Below, piece after piece: positions 8,310-16,638 of a stretch of 64,000 nucleotides of DNA; the first letter of the stretch is position 1, and each line of letters begins with the position of its first letter. This DNA is from Georgenia wutianyii (GTDB taxonomy: Bacteria > Actinomycetota > Actinomycetes > Actinomycetales > Actinomycetaceae). The position numbers and the translations under genes are program-made. The stretch lies in assembly GCF_006349365.1 (NCBI RefSeq), contig NZ_CP040899.1, forward strand, positions 682,001-746,000, given 5' to 3'. The notes below the pieces were generated by a model. It was not told the DNA's origin, did no database searches, and worked only from the letters and a program-made list of their open reading frames with translations.

Positions 8310-9605
8310 ATGCGTATCGCGGTGGTTGCCCTGGGCAAGATCGGTCTGCCGTTGGCGGTGCAGTTCGCCGACGCGGGGCACGAGGTCGTGGGCGTGGACG
8401 TCCAGCAGTCCGTCGTCGACCTCGTCAACGAGGGACGCGAGCCGTTCCCCGGCGAGGCGCACCTCCAGGAGAAGCTCTCCGAGCTCGTCCCCGCGGGCCG
8501 GCTGCGGGCCACGACGGACTACGGCCAGGCCGTCCCCGGCGCCGACGCGGTCGTCGTCGTCGTCCCGCTCTTCGTCGACGACGAGACGTGGGAGCCGGAC
8601 TTCGCGTGGATGGACGCCGCGACGCGCTCGCTGGCCGAGCACCTCACGCCGGGCACCCTCGTGTCCTACGAGACGACGCTGCCCGTGGGCACCACCCGGG
8701 GCCGCTGGAAGCCGATGATCGAGGAGATCTCCGGGCTGCGTGAGGGCGAGGACTTCCACCTCGTCTTCTCCCCCGAGCGGGTGCTCACCGGGCGGGTCTT
8801 CGCCGACCTGCGGCGCTACCCCAAGCTCGTCGGCGGGCTGAGCACGGCGGGCGCGGACCTCGCCCGCGAGTTCTACGAGGCCGTCCTCAGCTTCGACGAG
8901 CGCCCCGACCTCGCCCGCCCCAACGGCGTGTGGGACATGGGCAGCGCCGAGGCCGCCGAGATGGCCAAGCTCGCCGAGACGACCTACCGCGACGTCAACA
9001 TCGGGCTGGCCAACCAGTTCGCCGTCTTCGCCGACAAGGTCGGCATCGACGTCTACGCGGTCATCGAGGCCTGCAACTCCCAGCCCTACTCCCACATCCA
9101 CCGCCCGGGCATCGCCGTCGGCGGCCACTGCATCCCGGTCTACCCGCGCCTCTACCTGTCCACCGACCCTGACGCCTCGATCGTGCGCACGGCGCGCCAG
9201 CACAACGCCGGGATGCCCGAGTACGCGATCTCCCGCGCCGCCGAGCTGCTCGGCGACCTCACCGGGCTGCGGGCGGTCGTCCTCGGCGCCTCCTACCGCG
9301 GCGGGGTCAAGGAGACGGCGTTCTCCGGGGTGTTCGCCACGGTCGCCGCGCTGCGCGAGCGCGGTGCGCAGGTGCTCGTCCACGACCCGATGTACACCGA
9401 CGAGGAGCTCACCGCCTTCGGCTGGGAGCCCTACCGGCTCGGCGAGCCGGTCGACCTCGCCGTCGTCCAGGCCGACCACGCGGACTACCGTGAGCTGACC
9501 CCCGCCGACCTGCCCGGCGTGCGCCTGCTCGTCGACGGTCGCCAGGTCACCGACGCCGCCGCGTGGGCGGGCACCCCCCGCGTCGCCATCGGGGCCGGCC
9601 ACTGA
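8310..9605 (+). CDS. wecC: UDP-N-acetyl-D-mannosamine dehydrogenase (UDP-glucose/GDP-mannose dehydrogenase family)
   Basis: It oxidises UDP-ManNAc to UDP-ManNAcA with two NAD+. The 431-residue protein begins with a Rossmann motif (ALGKIGLPLAVQFADAGHEV), has the middle dimerisation helix region (EMAKLAETTYRDVNIGLANQ) and the catalytic cysteine in GGHCIPVYP (Cys274), followed by a C-terminal UDP-binding domain (SYRGGVKETAFSG). Its assignment to the ManNAc branch rather than UDP-glucose rests on the nearby wecB and overall length, so a different nucleotide sugar is possible. ATG at 8310 has AGGAG 5 bases upstream. The next gene starts 10 bp downstream, so co-transcription is likely. Confidence 0.82.
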   Translation: MRIAVVALGKIGLPLAVQFADAGHEVVGVDVQQSVVDLVNEGREPFPGEAHLQEKLSELVPAGRLRATTDYGQAVPGADAVVVVVPLFVDDETWEPDFAWMDAATRSLAEHLTPGTLVSYETTLPVGTTRGRWKPMIEEISGLREGEDFHLVFSPERVLTGRVFADLRRYPKLVGGLSTAGADLAREFYEAVLSFDERPDLARPNGVWDMGSAEAAEMAKLAETTYRDVNIGLANQFAVFADKVGIDVYAVIEACNSQPYSHIHRPGIAVGGHCIPVYPRLYLSTDPDASIVRTARQHNAGMPEYAISRAAELLGDLTGLRAVVLGASYRGGVKETAFSGVFATVAALRERGAQVLVHDPMYTDEELTAFGWEPYRLGEPVDLAVVQADHADYRELTPADLPGVRLLVDGRQVTDAAAWAGTPRVAIGAGH

Positions 9606-9615
9606 GCACCTCGCC

Positions 9616-11634
9616 ATGAGCTGGTGGGCCGCGGCGCCGGACGCGTTCGCGCTCGCGCTGCTCGTCCTGCTGCCCGGCGGGCTCGCCCTGCGCCTGCTCG
9701 GGGTCCGCGGCCTGTCGGCGCTCGCGGGCGCCCCGCCGGTGACCCTGGGTGCGCTCGGCGTGCTCGCGGTCGCCTACGCACCCCTCGGGGTGCCGTGGCG
9801 GCTGCCCGCCGTGCTCGCCGGGCTCCTCGTCCTGCTCGGGGTGCTCGCGCTGCTCGCGCGCGCCCTGCGGCTGCCGGCCGGGCCGGGCCCCGGCCCGCTC
9901 GGGCGGCGCGGGCGGCTCGCTGTGGGGGCGGGCCTCGCGGTGGGCGCCGCCCTGCTCGCCCTGCCCTTCCTCACCGTCCTGCCGGCAGCGGACTCGCCGC
10001 TCCAGCAGTGGGACGCCGTCTTCCACCTCAACGCCGTCGTCAGCGCCCGTGAGACCGGGGTGATCACCCCGCTCGGCGGGCTCGCCCCGCTCTACGGTGA
10101 TGGCTCGGGCAGCCCCTACTACCCGACCGGCTGGCACTCGCTCGTCGCGCTCGCGCCCGGGGACTCGGTCCTGGCGGCGACGAACACGGCGGTCCTCGTC
10201 CTCGGCATGGGCACGTGGGTGCTCGGCCTGACCGGGCTGGCGCGTGAGGTCCTCACCCGCGCCGTCCTGCCGGCCGTGCTCGCCCCGCTCCTGGCGGCCG
10301 GCTTCATCGCCTACCCGGCGGTGCAGCTCACCGTCCTCGCCCAGCTCCCCAACGGCCTGTCCACCGCGCTGCTCCCGGGCGCGCTGCTGCTCGTCGTGCG
10401 CGCGGTGCGTGCCGCGCGGGTGCGACAGGGCGTCGTCGGGGCCGGGCTGGCCGCCGTCCTCGCCGCGGCCGGCGTCGTCGTCGCCCACGCGAGCGGGGCG
10501 TTCTCCCTCGCCGTCCTCGCCGGCCCGCTCGTCATCGGCGCCCTCGGCGGGTGGGCGCTGGCGCAGGTGCGGCAGGGCCGTCGAGCGCTGGGCGGGGGAG
10601 TGCTGCTCGCGCTCGTCGCCGTCGTCGTCGGGACGCCGCTGCTCCTCGCCAACCTCGACGCGCTGTCCTCGGTCACCGGGTTCGAGCGCGCCAGCGGGCG
10701 CAGCCACCGGGCCGCCCTCCAGGAGGTGCTGCTCGACAACGCCCTCGTCCACTGGTTCCCCGGTGACGGGTGGCAGCACGTCGCGGTGACGGTGGCGACG
10801 CTCGCCGGGGCGGTGCTCACCCTCGTGCGCCGCCGCCACCGCTGGCTCACCGTCGCCCTCGCCCTGGCCGCCGGGCTGGCCGTGCTCGCGGCCGGCCCGG
10901 AGGACCACCCGCTGCGCTGGCTGTCGGGCTTCTGGTACACCCAGGCGGGGCGCATCGCACCGGTCGCGGTCGTCCCGGCGGTCCTGCTCGCCGCCTACGC
11001 CCTCACCGCGCTCGTCGAGCGGGCACGCGGCGTCCCCGCCGCGGTCCCGCAGAACTCGGCTGTCGCGCGGAAGTCGGCTGTCGCGCGGAAGTCGGCTGTC
11101 GCGGGGGAGGTGGGGGTGGGGGGTGCCGTGCTCGTCGGGGTGCTCGTGCTCGTGCTCGGCACCGCGGTGCTGCGGCTGCCGCTCCAGGAGCGGGTCGTGG
11201 CCAGCGCGTACGTCCCGGGGCAGGTCGCCTGGGGCACGATGGCGAGCGAGGACGAGCTGGCGATGATGCGCCGCCTCGGTCAGTCCCTGCCGCCCGGGGC
11301 GGTCGTCGTCGGCGACCCGTTCAACGGCTCGGCGCTCCTGCCCGCCGTCGCCGGGGTCGACGTCGTCTTCCCCCAGCTCGGCGCCGGCGGCCGGTCCCCG
11401 GCCCAGGAGGTGCTCGAGGAGCGGCTGGCCGACGTCCACGACGACCCGGCCGTGTGCGCCGCGCTGGGCGAGGTCGGGGCGACCCACCTCTACCAGGACA
11501 CCGCCACCGCGCGCGACGGCGCCAAGCAGCGCGACCGCACCGACGGCATGCAGGACGTCGACGTCACCCGCGGCTTCACCGAGGTGGACAGCGCCGGGAC
11601 GGCGTCGGTCCACCGCATCGAGGTGTGCGGCTGA
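9616..11634 (+). CDS. DUF6541-type polytopic membrane protein (paralogue 1)
   Basis: This 672-residue protein is mostly hydrophobic helices up to about residue 530, with an extracytoplasmic-type C-terminal domain containing VVVGDPFNGSALLP and ending in SVHRIEVCG. It shares layout, the QWDAVFHLNAV / PIFHLNAA-type loop, the GDP-x-x-G motif and the C-terminal cysteine with the protein at 12573-14507. Such DUF6541 proteins resemble GT-C glycosyltransferases and sit in actinobacterial polysaccharide loci, but no reaction is established to my knowledge. A tandem 18-bp repeat falls in a basic loop before the last helix. It follows wecC closely and precedes wbbL. Confidence 0.72.
   Translation: MSWWAAAPDAFALALLVLLPGGLALRLLGVRGLSALAGAPPVTLGALGVLAVAYAPLGVPWRLPAVLAGLLVLLGVLALLARALRLPAGPGPGPLGRRGRLAVGAGLAVGAALLALPFLTVLPAADSPLQQWDAVFHLNAVVSARETGVITPLGGLAPLYGDGSGSPYYPTGWHSLVALAPGDSVLAATNTAVLVLGMGTWVLGLTGLAREVLTRAVLPAVLAPLLAAGFIAYPAVQLTVLAQLPNGLSTALLPGALLLVVRAVRAARVRQGVVGAGLAAVLAAAGVVVAHASGAFSLAVLAGPLVIGALGGWALAQVRQGRRALGGGVLLALVAVVVGTPLLLANLDALSSVTGFERASGRSHRAALQEVLLDNALVHWFPGDGWQHVAVTVATLAGAVLTLVRRRHRWLTVALALAAGLAVLAAGPEDHPLRWLSGFWYTQAGRIAPVAVVPAVLLAAYALTALVERARGVPAAVPQNSAVARKSAVARKSAVAGEVGVGGAVLVGVLVLVLGTAVLRLPLQERVVASAYVPGQVAWGTMASEDELAMMRRLGQSLPPGAVVVGDPFNGSALLPAVAGVDVVFPQLGAGGRSPAQEVLEERLADVHDDPAVCAALGEVGATHLYQDTATARDGAKQRDRTDGMQDVDVTRGFTEVDSAGTASVHRIEVCG
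11056..11106 (+). repeat. 18-bp in-frame tandem repeat, about 2.8 copies
   Basis: The unit TCGGCTGTCGCGCGGAAG occurs twice exactly and a third time in part. It encodes SAVARK units in the DUF6541 protein, forming a short basic linker before a membrane helix. Because the unit is a multiple of 3, copy-number change would keep the frame. Confidence 0.9.
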
Positions 11635-11667
11635 GCACACGGCACCCGCGCCCGGCGGGCACGCCCC

Positions 11668-11673
11668 TATCCT
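11668..11673 (+). promoter_or_regulatory. Probable -10 element (TATCCT) before wbbL
   Basis: TATCCT ends 8 bases before the ATG at 11682, the spacing expected for leaderless transcription. No Shine-Dalgarno sequence precedes that ATG, which fits. Confidence 0.4.
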
Positions 11674-11681
11674 TGGCCGCG

Positions 11682-12530
11682 ATGAACATTCCTGCGGTGC
11701 GCGTCGTGACGGTGGCCTTCAACCCCGGCGAGGAGCTCGAGACGTTCGCGACGTCGCTGGCCGGGGCGACGTCCCGCGAGGTCACGCTCGTCGTCGTCGA
11801 CAACGGCACGCGGACCGACGTCGTCGACGACGTCGCCCGCCGCCACGGCGCGCAGGTGCTGCGCCCCGGGACGAACCTCGGCTACGGCGCGGCCGCCAAC
11901 CTCGGCGCGCGCGAGGGCGAGGAGCCGTGGGTGGTCGTCGCCAACCCCGACATCCGGTGGGAGCCGGGCTCCCTCGACGCGCTCCTCGACGCCGCGGCCC
12001 GCCACCCGCGGGCCGGGTCCCTCGGCCCGCAGGTCCTCAACACCGACGGCACCGTCTACCCCTCCGCCCGCGCGATCCCCTCGCTCACCGAGGGCATCGG
12101 CCACGCGCTGTTCGTCCGGGTGTGGCCGGGCAACCCGTGGACGCGGCGCTACCACCGGCGCCAGGAGCAGCAGGAGGTCGAGCACGCCGCCGGGTGGCTG
12201 TCCGGGGCCTGCCTGCTCCTGCGCCGCGAGGCGATGCGCGAGCTCGGCGGCTTCGACGAGAGCTACTTCATGTTCTTCGAGGACACCGACCTCGGTGACC
12301 GGCTCGGGCAGGCCGGCTGGGAGAACGTCTACGTCCCGGCGGCCCGCGTGGTCCACGACCAGGGCGCGAGCTGGCGCGAGCGGCCCGCCCCGATGATCCG
12401 GGCCCACCACCGCAGTGCCGAGCTGTACCTCCACCGCCGGTACGCGGCGTGGTACCAGCTGCCCCTGCGCGTGGCGATCTCCCTCGGCCTGCGCGCCCGC
12501 GCGTGGCTGGAGACGCGCCCCGCCCGCTGA
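11682..12530 (+). CDS. wbbL: WbbL-like rhamnosyltransferase (GT2), N-acetylglucosaminyl-diphospho-decaprenol L-rhamnosyltransferase
   Basis: In mycobacteria WbbL moves L-rhamnose from dTDP-rhamnose to GlcNAc-PP-decaprenol, the linker between wall and arabinogalactan. This 282-residue protein follows that family almost throughout: VVTVAFNPG, VVDNGT, GTNLGYGAAANL, WVVVANPDIRWEPGSLDAL, RAGSLGPQVLN, GTVYPSARAIPSL, GWLSGACLLLRREA, GGFDESYFMFFEDTDLGDRL and GWENVYVPAARVVH. Donor use of dTDP-rhamnose fits with rmlC and rmlA in this window. The exact acceptor in this organism, which may lack arabinogalactan, is an inference. The ATG has no Shine-Dalgarno but a -10 element at leaderless distance. The gene is sandwiched between two DUF6541 paralogues. 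Confidence 0.82.
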   Translation: MNIPAVRVVTVAFNPGEELETFATSLAGATSREVTLVVVDNGTRTDVVDDVARRHGAQVLRPGTNLGYGAAANLGAREGEEPWVVVANPDIRWEPGSLDALLDAAARHPRAGSLGPQVLNTDGTVYPSARAIPSLTEGIGHALFVRVWPGNPWTRRYHRRQEQQEVEHAAGWLSGACLLLRREAMRELGGFDESYFMFFEDTDLGDRLGQAGWENVYVPAARVVHDQGASWRERPAPMIRAHHRSAELYLHRRYAAWYQLPLRVAISLGLRARAWLETRPAR

Positions 12531-12559
12531 CGCCGCGGCGGAGCAGGCACGGGATCGGG

Positions 12560-12565
12560 GACAAT
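12560..12565 (+). promoter_or_regulatory. Probable -10 element (GACAAT)
   Basis: GACAAT ends 7 bases before the ATG at 12573, again compatible with a leaderless transcript; no Shine-Dalgarno is seen before that ATG. Confidence 0.35.
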
Positions 12566-12572
12566 CGACGTC

Positions 12573-14507
12573 ATGCAGTGGACCGAGGCGGTGCCGACCG
12601 CCGCCGCCCTCGCGGCCCTGCTCTACCTGCCCGGCTACCTCGGCACCCGGCTGCTCGGCCTGCGCGGGCTCCTCGCGCTCGCGGGGGCACCGGCAGCGAC
12701 GGTCGCCGTGCTCGCCCTCGGCGCGGTCGCCCTCGACGTGCTCGACGTCGCGTGGGGGCCGGTCTCCGTGACGGTGCTGCTCGCCCTCGCCGTGGCCCTG
12801 TGCGCCGTGCTCGGCCGCCTGCTGCGCGCCCGGCCGATCGCGCTGCCGCCTGTCTCCCGCACGTGGGCGGTCGTCGTCACCGGGGCGACGGCGCTCGCCG
12901 CCGGCGTCCTGCTCTACGCGTTCGTCCTCGGCATGGGCAGGCCCGACGCCGTCCACCAGATCTACGACCCGATCTTCCACCTCAACGCCGCAGACACGAT
13001 CCTGCGCACGGGCAACGCCTCCTCCCTCGGCGGCCTGGACCCGATGTACGGCTCGCGCACCGGGGTCTTCTACCCGGCGGCGTGGCCCTCGATGGTCGCC
13101 CTCGGCGCGGCGGTCTCCGACGTCGTCGTCGCCTCGAACATGCTCATGCTCCTCACCGGGGTGGTCGTGTGGCTGGGCGGGATCGTCGTGCTCGCGCGGG
13201 TGGTGGCGCCGGGTGCGCCGCTCGTCGCCGCCGCGGCACCGGTCGTCGCCTCCTCCTTCCTCGCCTTCCCGGCGAACATCCACGTCCTGCAGGGGATCTT
13301 CGGGTACTCGGTCGCGATCGCGATGTGGCCCGGCGTGCTCGCCGTGCTCGTCCTGGCCCTGCGCTCACGCAGCGCGGCCGGGGTGGTGGCCGGGGCGGTG
13401 GGCGCCGCCGGGCTCGTCCTCGCCCACCCCAGCGGGGTCATGCTCCTCGCCGTCGGCGTGCTGCCGCTCCTGGGGCACCACCTCGCCGGGTGGGGCCGTG
13501 AGCTCGCCGGGCGCGGGCGACGCGTCCTGGGCACCCTGGTCCGGCTCGCGGTGCCCGGCTTCGTCGCGCTCCTCGTGCTCGCCGTCTACACCGTGCCCCA
13601 GCTGCAGGCGATGGCGGGCTTCGTGCACCCCACCCGACCGCTCGGCCCGACGCTGCGCACCGCGTTCCTCTCCGCGACGACGGTCGGCTGGACCAGCCCG
13701 TGGGCCAACACCGTCGTCGCCGCGCTCGTGCTCCTCGGCGCCGTCGTCGCCTGGCGCCGGCCCGTGACGCGCTGGCTCGCCGTCGGGTGGCTCACCACCC
13801 TCGTGCTCTTCCTCGCCACCGCCCTCGGTGGCCCTCTCCGCCGGCTCGGGGCCTTCTGGTACAACAACCCCGACCGCGCCGAGGCCCTCCTCCCGACGTT
13901 CGGCGCGCTCCTCGGTGCGCTCGGCGTCCACGCGCTCGCGAGCCTCGCCGCCCGGGCCCTGGCCGCCCGCGGCGCCCGCCCGGCGCAGGTGGCCGGCGGG
14001 CTCGTGGCCGTGGCCGTCCTCACCCTCGCCTTCGTCACCTCCGGCGCCTTCCGCACCGACGAGCGGCTCCACGGCTGGACGTGGTGGGCCTTCAACCCCG
14101 ACCACCGCCTCACCGGCCTGGCGTACGCCTCGCGCGAGGAGCTGGAGATGCTGCGCGACCTGCCGGTCCCGGACGACGCCGTCGTCGTCGGTGACCCGGT
14201 GAGCGGGGCGGTGCTCACCCAGTCGGTCGGCGACGCCGTCGCCTTCATCCCGCACGTCAACCCCTCGAGCTGGGACGCGACGCAGCGCTTCCTCCTCGAG
14301 CACTTCGCCGACATCCACACCGACCCCGCCGTCTGCGAGGTGCTGCGCGCCGAGGGGATCGACTACTTCTACGCCGACGAGCCCGCCGACCCGACGTGGG
14401 AGACCCGCGCGCCGGGCTTCTACGGCGTCGACACGTCCACCGGCTTCACGCTCCTCGACAGCGGCGGGACCGCGCGGCTCTACCGCATCGACGCGTGTAC
14501 CCCGTGA
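12573..14507 (+). CDS. DUF6541-type polytopic membrane protein (paralogue 2)
   Basis: A 644-residue paralogue of the protein at 9616. It has a similar hydrophobic start with the phrase LPGYLGTRLLGLRGL, many membrane helices, the loop YDPIFHLNAADTI, and an exported C-terminal domain with VVVGDPVSGAVLTQS, HFADIHTDPAVCEVL and the ending ARLYRIDACTP. The conserved cysteine near the end and the shared motifs suggest the same activity on a different substrate, possibly a GT-C transfer using a polyprenyl-phosphate sugar, though this is not established. It lies directly after wbbL and before the Wzm/Wzt genes, all on the same strand. Confidence 0.72.
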   Translation: MQWTEAVPTAAALAALLYLPGYLGTRLLGLRGLLALAGAPAATVAVLALGAVALDVLDVAWGPVSVTVLLALAVALCAVLGRLLRARPIALPPVSRTWAVVVTGATALAAGVLLYAFVLGMGRPDAVHQIYDPIFHLNAADTILRTGNASSLGGLDPMYGSRTGVFYPAAWPSMVALGAAVSDVVVASNMLMLLTGVVVWLGGIVVLARVVAPGAPLVAAAAPVVASSFLAFPANIHVLQGIFGYSVAIAMWPGVLAVLVLALRSRSAAGVVAGAVGAAGLVLAHPSGVMLLAVGVLPLLGHHLAGWGRELAGRGRRVLGTLVRLAVPGFVALLVLAVYTVPQLQAMAGFVHPTRPLGPTLRTAFLSATTVGWTSPWANTVVAALVLLGAVVAWRRPVTRWLAVGWLTTLVLFLATALGGPLRRLGAFWYNNPDRAEALLPTFGALLGALGVHALASLAARALAARGARPAQVAGGLVAVAVLTLAFVTSGAFRTDERLHGWTWWAFNPDHRLTGLAYASREELEMLRDLPVPDDAVVVGDPVSGAVLTQSVGDAVAFIPHVNPSSWDATQRFLLEHFADIHTDPAVCEVLRAEGIDYFYADEPADPTWETRAPGFYGVDTSTGFTLLDSGGTARLYRIDACTP

Positions 14508-14617
14508 GCCTGGTCGCAGCTTCGGCGGGCGGGAGGCCGCGGGCGGGAGTCATGCCGTAACCTGTGGCGAGCGGCGCGCCCGGAGGCGGCCGCCACCGAG
14601 CAGGAGGAGAGCGGCCG

Positions 14618-15451
14618 TTGGGCGTGGTGCAGGACGTACGAGACTCACGAGAGCTCGTGCTCAACCTGACCCGGCGTGAGATCAAGGGCAAGTACAAGCG
14701 GACGTTCCTCGGCCAGCTGTGGTCGCTGGCCAACCCGCTGGCCCAGATGCTCATCTTCACGCTGGTCTTCTCGTTCATCCTCCGCGTCCCACCGGACGTC
14801 GGGGATCCCTCGGGGCTGAACATCTTCGCCCTGTGGCTGCTGTGCGCGCTGCTGCCGTGGTCGTTCTTCACCAACACCGTCAACGGCGGCATGGGTGCGC
14901 TCGTCGGCAACGAGAACCTCATCAAGAAGGTCCACTTCCCGCGGGTCGCGCTGCTCGCGGCGAACTCGCTGTCGTGGATGTTCACCTGGTCGATCGAGAT
15001 GGCCGTCCTGCTCGTCGCGCTCCTCATCGTCGGGGCCAACGCGCTGCCGTTCGCGCCGCTCGTCATCGTCTTCATGGCGGTGCTCTCGCTGTTCGCCACG
15101 GGCGTCTCGCTCATCCTGTCGATCGCCAACGTGTACTTCCGCGACGTGCAGTACCTCACCGGGATCGTCTTCCAGGTGTGGTTCTACGTGACGCCGATCC
15201 TCTACCCGGTGGCGTTCGTCGCCGAGCAGCTGAACAAGCTGCCCTCGCTCTTCGGCGTGGTGAGCATGTTCGACATCTACATGTTCAACCCGATGGCGAA
15301 GTTCGCCGAGGTCTTCCGCAACCTCCTCTACGACAACCGGCTGCCCGAGCTCGGGACCTCCCTCACCGTCCTCGCCTGGGGCCTGGGCACGTTCCTCGTG
15401 GGGTACCTCGTCTTCAAGCGGCACGAGAAGGGGCTGGCCGAGGCGCTATGA
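14618..15451 (+). CDS. wzm: ABC-2 type polysaccharide export permease (Wzm-like)
   Basis: Membrane half of an ABC exporter that moves undecaprenyl- or decaprenyl-linked polysaccharide across the membrane. The 277-residue protein has about six helices and the family phrases LTRREIKGKYKRTFLGQLWSL at the cytoplasmic N-terminus, NENLIKKVHFPR, and IANVYFRDVQYLTGIVFQVW followed by TPILYP. TTG at 14618 is chosen since AGGAGGA lies 9 bases upstream. A TAACCT element about 50 bp upstream may be its -10. It overlaps the ATPase gene by ATGA, so the two subunits are translationally coupled. Confidence 0.87.
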   Translation: MGVVQDVRDSRELVLNLTRREIKGKYKRTFLGQLWSLANPLAQMLIFTLVFSFILRVPPDVGDPSGLNIFALWLLCALLPWSFFTNTVNGGMGALVGNENLIKKVHFPRVALLAANSLSWMFTWSIEMAVLLVALLIVGANALPFAPLVIVFMAVLSLFATGVSLILSIANVYFRDVQYLTGIVFQVWFYVTPILYPVAFVAEQLNKLPSLFGVVSMFDIYMFNPMAKFAEVFRNLLYDNRLPELGTSLTVLAWGLGTFLVGYLVFKRHEKGLAEAL

Positions 15452-16638
15452 CACAGGTCGCCGTCGCAGTCGAGAACGTCTCCAAGCGCTTCCGGATCTA
15501 CCACGAGCGCAACCAGACCCTCAAGAGCGCGATCATGCGCCGCCGCCGGTCGCTCCACGAGGACTTCTGGGCGCTGGACGACGTCACGTTCGACATCCCC
15601 GAGGGGCGCACGTTCGCGCTCGTCGGGGACAACGGGTCGGGCAAGTCCACGCTCCTCAAGTGCATGGCGCAGATCCTCTACCCGACGTCGGGGACGATCC
15701 GCACCCGCGGGCGTGTCGCGGCGCTGCTCGAGGTCGGCTCCGGCTTCCACCCCGAGCTCTCCGGGCGGGACAACGTCTACCTCAACGGCTCCATCCTCGG
15801 CATGACCAAGCCGGAGATCGACTCGAAGTTCGACGACATCGTCGGGTTCTCCGGCGTCGAGCAGTTCATCGACCAGCCGGTGAAGAACTACTCCTCGGGC
15901 ATGTACGTGCGCCTCGGCTTCTCCGTGGCGATCCACGTCGACCCGGAGATCCTCCTCGTCGACGAGGTCCTCGCCGTCGGTGACGCGGCCTTCCAGGAGA
16001 AGTGCGCCGAGAAGTTCGCCGAGTTCCGCCGCGACGGGCGCACCGTCGTCGTCGTGTCCCACTCCGCCCCGCAGCTGCGCCAGATGGCCGACACCGCCGC
16101 CTGGCTCGTCCAGGGCAAGCTCAACCGGGTCGGGGACGCCAAGGAGGTCCTCGAGGAGTACATGGACGCCTCCCACGCCGGGGAGGTGCGCATCGACGCC
16201 GAGGGCCGGGTCCACCACGGCAGCGGCGAGATGAGCGTGGACCACGTCGAGGTCTTCGGCCCCGGCGGCCCCGGCACCGACGTCCGCAACGGCGAGGACC
16301 TCACGGTCCGGGTCGCCTACACGGCGCACGAGCCGGTCACCGACCCCGTCATCGGCTGCGCGATCGAGTCGGTCGACGGCACCTACCTGTGGGCCTCGAA
16401 CACCTTCGACCACGGCCCGCGCCTCGGGCAGGTCACCGGCTCGGGCGTCCTGGAGTGCCGTGCCCCGGCCACGGCCCTGGCGCCGGGCATGTACACGGTC
16501 ATCACCTCCCTCACCGACTCCACCACCCAGCACCTGTACGACCAGGTGCGCGACTCGGCCCGCTTCGGCGTCCAGTCCGGGGCGGAGAAGTTCTGGGGCG
16601 GTTACGTCCAGACCCCCTCGCGCTGGCAGGTGCCCTGA
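15448..16638 (+). CDS. wzt: ABC polysaccharide exporter ATPase with Wzt cargo-binding C-terminal domain
   Basis: The 396-residue protein has a nucleotide-binding domain in residues 1-245: Walker A GDNGSGKST (residues 60-68), signature NYSSGMYVRLGFSVA, Walker B ILLVDEVLAVGD and VVVVSHSAPQLRQM. Residues from about 255 onward form a beta-sandwich-like Wzt C-terminal domain (DPVIGCAIESVDGTYLWASN), which in Gram-negative O-antigen exporters recognises the modified end of the polymer. Its presence predicts an exporter that recognises a cap or a specific glycan rather than the MsbA-like type at 1991-3769. It overlaps both neighbours (ATGA with wzm, TGATG with the glycosyltransferase). Confidence 0.88.
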   Translation: MTQVAVAVENVSKRFRIYHERNQTLKSAIMRRRRSLHEDFWALDDVTFDIPEGRTFALVGDNGSGKSTLLKCMAQILYPTSGTIRTRGRVAALLEVGSGFHPELSGRDNVYLNGSILGMTKPEIDSKFDDIVGFSGVEQFIDQPVKNYSSGMYVRLGFSVAIHVDPEILLVDEVLAVGDAAFQEKCAEKFAEFRRDGRTVVVVSHSAPQLRQMADTAAWLVQGKLNRVGDAKEVLEEYMDASHAGEVRIDAEGRVHHGSGEMSVDHVEVFGPGGPGTDVRNGEDLTVRVAYTAHEPVTDPVIGCAIESVDGTYLWASNTFDHGPRLGQVTGSGVLECRAPATALAPGMYTVITSLTDSTTQHLYDQVRDSARFGVQSGAEKFWGGYVQTPSRWQVP

